In this document: piece after piece, positions 24,981 to 31,809 of the stretch
Layout of the letters: each line of letters begins with the position of its first letter
How positions within the stretch are numbered: position 1 is the stretch's first letter
DNA from: DASZVN01 sp035547055
Lineage (GTDB): Bacteria; Pseudomonadota; Alphaproteobacteria; Rhizobiales; Methylopilaceae
Reading direction: 5' to 3'
DNA: 63,065 bases
Assembly (NCBI GenBank): GCA_035547055.1
Contig: DASZVN010000076.1
Coordinates: 1-63,065 of the forward strand
Notes under the pieces: generated by a model
Database searches by the model: none
What the model was told of the DNA's origin: nothing
What the model saw: only the letters and a program-made list of their open reading frames with translations
Made by a program: the position numbers and the translations under genes

Positions 24981-26084
24981 ATGAAAGCCGCGTTGTTCGC
25001 CACGTGCTCCTATCCGGGCGAGGTCGCGCCGAGCAATTGGCCGATCCCGGTGACGGTCTACTCCGCCGAGACGGCCGAGCGCACCTTCGCGACCGCGCTG
25101 GAGCAATGCCGCCTCGCCGACGAAGTCGGCTTCGACTGGATCAGCGCCGCCGAGCATCACTACGCGCCATTCTGCATCACGCCGAACCCGATGGTGTTCG
25201 CGGGCGCCCTGACCCAGGTGGTGAAGCGGGCGAAGATCGCCCTCCTCGGCGCCGACATCCCGATCCAGAACCCGGTTCGCGTGGCGGAAGAGTTCGCCAT
25301 GCTCGACACCATGACCGGCGGGCGCATCGTCGCCGGCATGCTGCGCGGCACCCCGAACGAATACATCACCTACAACGTCAACCCGTCCGAATCGCGCGCC
25401 CGCTTCGCCGAGGCGCTGACGCTGATCCGCATGGCATGGAGCGAGCCCGAGCCGTTCGGCTGGCAGGGCCGCTACTACGAGTACAGGGCCATCTCGATCT
25501 GGCCGCGGCCGGTTCAGGACCCGCATCCGCCGATCTACATGTCGGGCTCGAGCCCCGAGTCCGGCGAATTCGCCGCGAAGAACCGGGTCGGCCTCGGCTT
25601 CGCCGTCACCACGCTGCCGCTCGCGACCAAGGCGTCGAAACACTATCGTGACCACGCCCATCTCGCGGGATGGGACCCGACGCCCGACGACATCATCTAC
25701 CGCATGAACTTCTATGTCGCCGACAGCGACGAGCAGGCGATGGCGGACATGCTGGAGTTCACCGCCCACATGGGCCCGGGCCGCACCCTGCAACTCGAGC
25801 GCCAGACCGAGAGCGCGATCGCCGGCGCCGGCTATTACGGCCGCGACGCCGAGCAGCGCATGCGCACCACCTCGGCCCGCGCCGGCGACATCCAGGCGCA
25901 CATCGACAACGGCACCCTCCTCGTCGGCAGCCCCAAGAGCGTGATCGAGCAGATCCGGCGCATCCGCGAGGAGGTCGGCGCGGGGATCCTCGACCTCATT
26001 CCCGGGCCGGCCAACGGCGAGCGCGCGCTCGCCTCGATCGCACGGTTCGGTGCCGAGGTGCTGCCCGCGATCAGGGCGATGTGA
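24981..26084 (+). CDS. LLM-class flavin-dependent oxidoreductase
   Basis: A luciferase-like TIM-barrel enzyme of 367 residues. Typical segments are FDWISAAEHHYAPF (residues 50-63), PIQNPVRVAEEFAMLD and TGGRIVAGMLRGTPNEY. It is not closely like the limonene-type protein at 6151. It begins 64 bp after priA and is followed 22 bp later by an alpha/beta hydrolase, a pair that recurs at 49-51 kb with different sequences. Such enzymes often insert oxygen with FMNH2, and a following hydrolase would open the ester or lactone formed. Substrate unknown. Confidence 0.85.
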   Translation: MKAALFATCSYPGEVAPSNWPIPVTVYSAETAERTFATALEQCRLADEVGFDWISAAEHHYAPFCITPNPMVFAGALTQVVKRAKIALLGADIPIQNPVRVAEEFAMLDTMTGGRIVAGMLRGTPNEYITYNVNPSESRARFAEALTLIRMAWSEPEPFGWQGRYYEYRAISIWPRPVQDPHPPIYMSGSSPESGEFAAKNRVGLGFAVTTLPLATKASKHYRDHAHLAGWDPTPDDIIYRMNFYVADSDEQAMADMLEFTAHMGPGRTLQLERQTESAIAGAGYYGRDAEQRMRTTSARAGDIQAHIDNGTLLVGSPKSVIEQIRRIREEVGAGILDLIPGPANGERALASIARFGAEVLPAIRAM

Positions 26085-26106
26085 CAATGGCCGGGACAGG
26101 GGGGAG

Positions 26107-26871
26107 ATGATGGCGAGCGTTGCCGAAGCGGATCGTCCGGCCGAAGCCCTGCTGGGCTTCCGCGAGAACGTCGTCGAGGCCGACGGCTTTCGCATCCGCT
26201 ATCTCGAGGCCGGCGCCGGCGATGCGGTGGTGATGCTGCATTCGGCGATCGGCCTCTACGTCACGGAGGCGCATCGCCTGCTGTCCGCGAAGCACCGCGT
26301 CATCCTGTTCGAGGTGCCCGGCTTCGGCCGGTCGCCGGCCAACGAGCGCTCGCAGACGATGCCGGATCTGGCACGGACCATGCTGGCCGCGACGGACGCG
26401 CTCGGCCTGAAGCGCTTCAACGTCACCGGCCATTCGTTCGGCGGGCGGCTGGCGCTGTGGATGGCGATCGAGCGGCCCGACGCGGTCGCGAGCGTCAGCC
26501 TGATCGCCGCGGCGGTGATCCCGAGCGGACGGCCGCCCCCGCCCGCGACGGATCCGGTGATGGCCAAACAGATGGCGCTGCTCCGCCGCGTCATGGGTGG
26601 ACCGGGCCGTGACCCGGTGCTCGAAGCCGAGATGAAGAAGCTCGACGTGCCGGTGCTGGCGTTGTTCGGCACCAACGACGAGATCATCCCGCCGAGCCAC
26701 GGCCGCGAGTACCGCAAGCTCCTGAAGCACTGCAACGTCGTGATGATCTACGACGCCGGCCACGCTCTCGACCGCGACCGCCCCGAGGCGCTGGCGTCGG
26801 TGATCGCCGACTTCGTCGAAAAGCCCGACGGCTTCCTGGTCAACCGCAAGGACGGCGCGATCAATCCGTAA
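26107..26871 (+). CDS. Alpha/beta-fold hydrolase
   Basis: A 254-residue hydrolase. The nucleophile elbow is VTGHSFGGRLALW (Ser near residue 115), the acid is in LALFGTNDEIIPP and the catalytic His in YDAGHALDRDRPE. HSAIG in the oxyanion region replaces the usual HGxG, which is less common. The start is ATG 26107 or ATG 26110 directly after GGGGGAG. It follows an LLM flavin enzyme by 22 bp and probably works on its product. It has some similarity in plan to NicD-type deformylases, but the motifs do not identify it as one. Confidence 0.83.
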   Translation: MMASVAEADRPAEALLGFRENVVEADGFRIRYLEAGAGDAVVMLHSAIGLYVTEAHRLLSAKHRVILFEVPGFGRSPANERSQTMPDLARTMLAATDALGLKRFNVTGHSFGGRLALWMAIERPDAVASVSLIAAAVIPSGRPPPPATDPVMAKQMALLRRVMGGPGRDPVLEAEMKKLDVPVLALFGTNDEIIPPSHGREYRKLLKHCNVVMIYDAGHALDRDRPEALASVIADFVEKPDGFLVNRKDGAINP

Positions 26872-26883
26872 AAGCGCCGTAGG

Positions 26884-26905
26884 GTGGGCATGCGCAAATG
26901 CCCAC
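26884..26905. repeat. Short palindromic repeat (GTGGGCAT family), between convergent genes
   Basis: GTGGGCAT and ATGCCCAC with a 6-base loop, preceded by AGG. Related palindromes built on GTGGGCA occur at 48920-48948 and 60954-60980. It lies between the convergent hydrolase and ychF stops and may act as a two-way terminator. Confidence 0.6.
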
Positions 26906-26937
26906 GTGCGACGCCGCCGTGGGCAGCGCAGTGCCTC

Positions 26938-28035
26938 TCAATTCGCGAAGCGGAAGTGCATGACGTCGCCGTCCTGCACCACGTAATCCTTGCCTTCGAG
27001 GCGGAGGCGCCCGGCGTCGCGCGCGCCGGCCTCGCCGCTGAGCGCGACATAGTCGGCGTAGGCGATGGTCTCGGCGCGGATGAAGCCCTTCTCGAAATCG
27101 GTGTGGATGACGCCCGCGGCCTGCGGCGCGCGGGTGCCCTTCGCGATGGTCCAGGCCTTGGATTCCTTCGGCCCGGCGGTGAAATAGGTGATGAGGCCGA
27201 GGAGGTCGTAGCCAGCGCGGATCAGGCGGTCGAGGCCGGGCTCCTTGAGCCCCAGCGCCTCGAGGTATTCGGCGCGCTCGCCGGGCGGCAGCACCGCGAT
27301 CTCGCTCTCGATCTTTGCGGAGATCGTGACCACGGCGGCGCCCTCGGCCCGGGCACGCTCCTCGACCCGCCGCGAATAGGCGTTGCCGATTGCGGCCGCC
27401 GCCTCCTCGACATTGGCGACGTAGAGCACCGGCTTGGCCGTCAGCAGGTTCAAGGCGGCGAAGGCGCGCCGCTCCTCGTCGGCCACCTGGGCGTGGCGCG
27501 CCGGCTTGCCCTCGCGCAGCAGCGCCAGCGCCCGCTCGGCGAGGGCCAGGCTCTCCCTCGCTTCCTTGTCGCCGCCCTTGGCGCGCTTCTCCAGCGCACC
27601 CGTCCGGCGCTCCAGGCTGTCGAGGTCGGCCAGCATCAGCTCGGTCTCGACGGTGTCGGCATCGGCCAGCGGGTCGATCCGGCCCTCGACATGGGTCACG
27701 TCGGGATCGTCGAAGCAGCGCAGGACGTAGGCGATGGCGTCGACCTCGCGGATATGGGCGAGGAACTGGTTGCCGAGCCCCTCCCCCTTCGAGGCGCCGC
27801 GGACGAGCCCGGCAATGTCGACGAAGGTCAGCCGCGTCGGCACGATCTCGGCCGACTTCGCGATGTCGGCCAGCCTGTCGAGGCGCGGATCGGGCACCGC
27901 GACCTCGCCGACATTCGGCTCGATGGTGCAGAACGGATAGTTCGCCGCCTGCGCCGCCGCGGTCTCGGTCAGCGCGTTGAAGAGCGTCGACTTGCCGACA
28001 TTCGGCAGGCCGACGATGCCGCATTTGAAGCCCAT
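26938..28035 (-). CDS. ychF: Redox-regulated ribosome-associated GTPase/ATPase YchF
   Basis: The Obg-family P-loop ATPase YchF/OLA1, 365 residues, a cytoplasmic ribosome-linked protein. G1 is GIVGLPNVGKSTLFNALT, the switch II region VDIAGLVRGASKGEGLG and the altered G4 in YVANVEE, all diagnostic. The C-terminal TGS domain spans about residues 280-364 (ending in the typical HFRFAN). Third of the L25-pth-ychF set, 8 bp after pth, a gene order common in alphaproteobacteria. No unusual features. Confidence 0.96.
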   Translation of the reverse strand: MGFKCGIVGLPNVGKSTLFNALTETAAAQAANYPFCTIEPNVGEVAVPDPRLDRLADIAKSAEIVPTRLTFVDIAGLVRGASKGEGLGNQFLAHIREVDAIAYVLRCFDDPDVTHVEGRIDPLADADTVETELMLADLDSLERRTGALEKRAKGGDKEARESLALAERALALLREGKPARHAQVADEERRAFAALNLLTAKPVLYVANVEEAAAAIGNAYSRRVEERARAEGAAVVTISAKIESEIAVLPPGERAEYLEALGLKEPGLDRLIRAGYDLLGLITYFTAGPKESKAWTIAKGTRAPQAAGVIHTDFEKGFIRAETIAYADYVALSGEAGARDAGRLRLEGKDYVVQDGDVMHFRFAN

Positions 28036-28043
28036 GGCCGAGG

Positions 28044-28661
28044 CTACCCTTCCTTCGCCGCCGCTCCGGGCTTGGCCGGGGCGGCGAAGCCGGCGGCTTC
28101 GAGGGCGAGGTGGACGCGGTTCTGGAAGGTGGCGTCGTCGCCCGCCGCGAGGAGCGGCGCATTGTCCGCCACGGCGCCGACCAGGACCTCTACCCAGCCG
28201 CGCTCCGACTTGGCAAAATCATTCAGCACGTAGTTGTAGACCATTGATTTGTCGCCAGGATGGCCGATGCCGAGCCGCACCCGCTTGTAGTCGTTGCCGA
28301 GATGGGCGGTCAGCGAGCGGAGGCCGTTATGGCCGGCGTTGCCGCCGCCGACCTTGACCCTGACCTTGCCCGGCGCGAGGTCGAGCTCGTCGTGGATCGC
28401 GATCACGTCAGCGAGCGGCACCTTGTAGAAGCGCATCGCCTCGGCAGCCGCACGGCCGGAATCGTTCATGTAGGTGGTCGGCTTCAGCAGCACGATTTTC
28501 TCGCCGCCGAGCGTACCCTCCGCCGCCTCGCCCTGGAAGCGCCGGCGCCAGGGCGAGAAACCCCAGCGCCGGGCCAGCGCGTCGGCAGCCATGAAGCCGA
28601 TATTGTGGCGGTTGCCGGCATGCTCCGCCCCGGGATTGCCGAGGCCGACGACGATCCGCAC
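28044..28661 (-). CDS. pth: Peptidyl-tRNA hydrolase
   Basis: Releases peptides from peptidyl-tRNAs that drop off the ribosome. The 205-residue protein has GLGNPGAEHAGNRHNIGFM with the catalytic His20, KPTTYMNDSG, HDELDLAPGKVR and GGGNAGHNGLRS, all family signatures. The start is GTG 28661, 7 bp after the L25 stop. A basic tail after residue 190 is normal for the alphaproteobacterial form. Co-transcription with L25 and ychF is likely. Confidence 0.96.
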   Translation of the reverse strand: MRIVVGLGNPGAEHAGNRHNIGFMAADALARRWGFSPWRRRFQGEAAEGTLGGEKIVLLKPTTYMNDSGRAAAEAMRFYKVPLADVIAIHDELDLAPGKVRVKVGGGNAGHNGLRSLTAHLGNDYKRVRLGIGHPGDKSMVYNYVLNDFAKSERGWVEVLVGAVADNAPLLAAGDDATFQNRVHLALEAAGFAAPAKPGAAAKEG

Positions 28662-28668
28662 GCCGCGC

Positions 28669-29322
28669 CTATTCGGCCTTCGACTCTTCCGCCGGCGCGG
28701 CCGCGCCCTCGGCGCCTTCCTCGGCCGGCTTGGCCTCTTCCTCGGCCGCCATCACCGTCGGCGCCGCGACGGTCGCGATGGTGAAGTCGCGCTCGTGGAT
28801 TACCGGACGGGCGCCCTCGGGCAGCTTGGCGGCGGAGATGTGGACCGAGTCGTTGATGTCGAGCTCGGAGACGTCGATCTCGATGAACTCGGGGATGGCG
28901 TCGGCCCGCACATGGAGCTCGACGCGGTGGCGCACGATGTTCAGCACGCCGCCGCGCTTGATGCCGGGCGAGCGGTCCTGGCCGACGAAGTGCACCGGCA
29001 CCTCGACGTCGATCACCGCGTCCTTGCCCAGGCGCAGGAAGTCGACGTGCATCAGGGTCTCGCGCACCGGGTCGAGCTGGAAGTCGCGCGGGATGACGCG
29101 CTCGGCCGGGCGGTCGCCGACCTTCAGCTCGAACAGCGTCGTCATGAAGCCGCCGCCGCGCACCAGGAGGGTCATCTGGTTGCGGTCGAGCGCGACGCCG
29201 GCCGGCGCCTGCCTGTCGCCGTAGATCACGGCGGGAATCTTGCCTTCGCGGCGCAACGCCCGGGCGGCCCCCTTGCCGACCCGATCGCGCGCCTCGGCTT
29301 CGAGCACCTTGGTCGCGGTCAT
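28669..29322 (-). CDS. rplY: 50S ribosomal protein L25/general stress protein Ctc
   Basis: The 5S-rRNA-binding protein in its long, two-domain Ctc form (217 residues). The N-terminal part (residues 1-95) shows EARDRVGKGAARALRREGKIPAVIYG, broken here for length, and the beta domain contains LMHVDFLRL. The tail from about residue 185 is Ala/Glu-rich (EEEAKPAEEGAEGAA), a common low-complexity end. ATG 29322 is preceded by GGAGAG. It opens the L25-pth-ychF unit. The upstream prs gene often found in this order is absent. Confidence 0.94.
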   Translation of the reverse strand: MTATKVLEAEARDRVGKGAARALRREGKIPAVIYGDRQAPAGVALDRNQMTLLVRGGGFMTTLFELKVGDRPAERVIPRDFQLDPVRETLMHVDFLRLGKDAVIDVEVPVHFVGQDRSPGIKRGGVLNIVRHRVELHVRADAIPEFIEIDVSELDINDSVHISAAKLPEGARPVIHERDFTIATVAAPTVMAAEEEAKPAEEGAEGAAAPAEESKAE

Positions 29323-29472
29323 GTCATCTCTCCAAACGCAAGCGGGCCGGCGCACCTCCAGGGGTGTCGGACGCCGGCCGCGCCGCTCTCATAGCCGCAT
29401 GCGCCCGCGCGCGCAACGCGGCAGCGCTCGCCGGCCTCGGGCCGAACAACGGCCACACGGCCCAAGGTGATC

Positions 29473-29499
29473 GCAAGTCGCACGGTGCATTGCACTTGC
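29473..29499. promoter_or_regulatory. Nested dyad in the 347-bp gap before the sugar ABC operon
   Basis: The gap 29323-29669 holds no gene. Within it GCAAGT (29473-29478) pairs with ACTTGC (29494-29499), and inside lies GTGCA-T-TGCAC (29485-29495). Nested dyads like this are typical of LacI/GntR-type operators. It is about 170 bp before the receptor start and also upstream of L25, so which gene it serves is unclear. Confidence 0.4.
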
Positions 29500-29669
29500 G
29501 TTCATCAACTCGCAAATCACCGTCCCGTGTGTCGCATCCGTCCGGATTCCTGTTGCCACCGCGGCGACCGGATGGCCTAATCGCGCCAACGGCAAGGATC
29601 GGAGCCGCATCGCGCCCGCCTTATGCCGGCTCGTCGCACCGCAAAGCGACAACTGGGAGGATTCGAACG

Positions 29670-30773
29670 ATGTGGTCTTCAGGGAAACTTGCCCTCGGCG
29701 TCGCGACGCTCGGCGCGGCGATCGCGCTGGCCGCGCCGGCCTTCGCCCTCAACCTGGAAGTCAACAAGCACGGCACGGTCGCGGACTTCCAGCCCATCAC
29801 CAAATATTGCGGCACCAAGCCGATCAAGGTCGCCCTGTCGGACGGCTGGGGCGGCAACTACTGGCGCCACATCATGCGCGGCGAGTTCGAGGCCGAGGCC
29901 GCCAAGTGCAAGAACATCACCGAGGTCCGCTACACCGACGGCGAGGGCAAGCCCGAGAAGCAGATCGCCGACATCGAGGGCCTCGTCGCCCAGCATTTCG
30001 ACGTGATCCTGGTCTATCCTGACGCCGGCGCCGCCATCGACAAGGCCGAGCGCGACGCCACCAAGGCCGGCGTCAAGGTGGTGGTGTTCGACGACGGCAA
30101 CCCCTCGACCACGGAGCCCGGCAAGGTCGGCCGCGACTACATCACCCGCGCGACCGAGGACCAGGTCGAGGTCGGCCGCCAGTTCGCGACCTGGCTCGCC
30201 GAGACGCTGAACGGCAAGGGCAACATCATCATCTACGGCGGCACCCCCGGCAATCCGCAGACCGCAGCCCAGGCGATCGGCTGGAAGGAAGTGCTGAAGA
30301 AATACCCGAACATCAAGGTGCTGGAAGGCCAGCCTATCGTCACCAACTGGGACCCCGCCCTGGCGCAGCAGAAGACCGCGGCGCTGATCGCCAAGTATCC
30401 GCAGATCGACGGCATGTATAGCGAGACCACCGGCCCGATCCGCGCCTTCCTCGCCGCCGGCAAGCCGATCCCGACCTATGTCGGCCAGTCGCTGATGGAC
30501 CTGAGCTGCCTCTATGCCGACCATCCGAACTTCAAGATGATGTCGATGGACGCGCACACCTGGATGGTCCGCCTCGGCTTGCGCAAGGCGGTGGCAGCAG
30601 CCCAGGGCATCGACGAGACCGAGCCGAGCCTGATCACCCTGCCCTTCACCGAGGACACTACCTCGAACGACCCCAAGCTCGCGGTGAAGTGCGACAAGTC
30701 GATGCCGATGGACTCGATCCCGTCGTCGCACCTGACCAAGGCCGAGCAGATCAAGGCGCTGGGCGGCAAGTAA
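29670..30773 (+). CDS. Sugar-type ABC transporter substrate-binding protein (RbsB-like fold)
   Basis: A periplasmic type I binding protein of 367 residues. A Sec signal (hydrophobic run to about residue 27, cleavage after AFA) precedes the mature domain. Typical segments are IKVALSDGWGGNYWRH and the hinge-linked GLVAQHFDVILVYPDAGAAI. Four Cys residues in the mature part could pair in the periplasm. TGGGAGG lies nine bases before ATG 29670. It is the first gene of a three-gene CUT2 import operon with a permease and an ATPase-permease fusion. The ligand (pentose, sugar alcohol, other) cannot be told. Confidence 0.88.
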   Translation: MWSSGKLALGVATLGAAIALAAPAFALNLEVNKHGTVADFQPITKYCGTKPIKVALSDGWGGNYWRHIMRGEFEAEAAKCKNITEVRYTDGEGKPEKQIADIEGLVAQHFDVILVYPDAGAAIDKAERDATKAGVKVVVFDDGNPSTTEPGKVGRDYITRATEDQVEVGRQFATWLAETLNGKGNIIIYGGTPGNPQTAAQAIGWKEVLKKYPNIKVLEGQPIVTNWDPALAQQKTAALIAKYPQIDGMYSETTGPIRAFLAAGKPIPTYVGQSLMDLSCLYADHPNFKMMSMDAHTWMVRLGLRKAVAAAQGIDETEPSLITLPFTEDTTSNDPKLAVKCDKSMPMDSIPSSHLTKAEQIKALGGK

Positions 30774-30816
30774 GCCCCCCGGCGTCCCCAACCGAGAACG
30801 CTGCCCGAGTCCCGGC

Positions 30817-31809
30817 ATGCCAGGTGACCGCAAGTCGCGCCTGCGCGTGCCGGGGTTCGGCGGCGATTTCGCCGACCTGCCGCTCGCCGCGAAGGCGCTG
30901 ATCGCGACGGCAGTGCTGGTCGTCATCGGCGGCATTCTCGCGCCCTCGACGGTGACCTCGGCGGCGATCCTCTCCACCTTGCCCTATTTCGCCATCCTGG
31001 CGGTGCCGTCGATCGGCCAGCACCTCGTCATCCAGCAGCACGGGCTCGACCTCTCGGTCGCCGGCATCATGTCGTTCACCGCGGTCGTGGTGACGAAGCT
31101 CCCGAACGGCAGCACCGACCTTGGGGTGGTGCTGTTCTTCATTCTCCTCGCCCTCGTGATCGGCGCCCTGGTCGGCGCCTTCAGCGGGCTCATCGTGACC
31201 TTTCTCGGCGTGCCGCCGCTCGTCACCACCATCGGCGTCAACGCGGTGTTCTACGGCCTGACCTACTGGGTCTCGACCGGCGCCTCGGTGCAGGCGCCGC
31301 CGATGCTGACGCGCTTCTTCGTCGCCCGCTTCCTCGGCGTGCCGACCACCGTGTGGGTTCTCCTGATCGTCGCCGCCGCGGTGATCTTCGTGCTGACCCG
31401 GAGCGCGGCCGGCCGCCGCTTCATCGCGGTCAGCGTCAATCCGGCGGCGGCGCATGCCGTCGGCATCCCGCTCAAGGCCTACGGCGTCGCGACCTACGCG
31501 CTGGCCGGCCTCACCTACGCCATCGGCGCGGTGATGCTGTCGGGCTATCTGGTGTCGCCGACGGTGCTGTGCGGCCTGCCCTATCTCCTCGGCACCATCG
31601 CGGCGGTCGTGGTCGGCGGCAACCCGATCGGCGGCACCACCAAGGGCAGCGTGGTCGCGACCGTGGTCGGCGCCTTCTTCCTGACCTATCTGGTCCAGCT
31701 CGTCACCGCGCTCGGCTTCAGCGGCTCGGCCGAGTATCTTGCCCAGGCGATCATCGTCATCGGCGGCGTCTCGCTGCCCGAGGTCGCGCGGCGGCTGCGC
31801 CATGCATGA
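30817..31809 (+). CDS. CUT2-type ABC transporter permease (RbsC-like)
   Basis: A BPD_transp_2 membrane subunit, 330 residues, eight to nine helices. The stretch GQHLVIQQHGLDLSVAGIMS (residues 67-86) is the family motif near helices 2-3, and GTIAAVVVGGNPIGGTTKGS (around 262-281) the conserved cytoplasmic loop. It stops 8 bp inside the start of the fusion gene. In CUT2 systems two permease copies form the channel; here one is free and one is fused to the ATPase. Confidence 0.9.
   Translation: MPGDRKSRLRVPGFGGDFADLPLAAKALIATAVLVVIGGILAPSTVTSAAILSTLPYFAILAVPSIGQHLVIQQHGLDLSVAGIMSFTAVVVTKLPNGSTDLGVVLFFILLALVIGALVGAFSGLIVTFLGVPPLVTTIGVNAVFYGLTYWVSTGASVQAPPMLTRFFVARFLGVPTTVWVLLIVAAAVIFVLTRSAAGRRFIAVSVNPAAAHAVGIPLKAYGVATYALAGLTYAIGAVMLSGYLVSPTVLCGLPYLLGTIAAVVVGGNPIGGTTKGSVVATVVGAFFLTYLVQLVTALGFSGSAEYLAQAIIVIGGVSLPEVARRLRHA

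Noticed and set aside
26107..26871. This alpha/beta hydrolase as the missing NicD
   Set aside because: Only the general fold is shared; it is 10 kb away and paired with an LLM enzyme.
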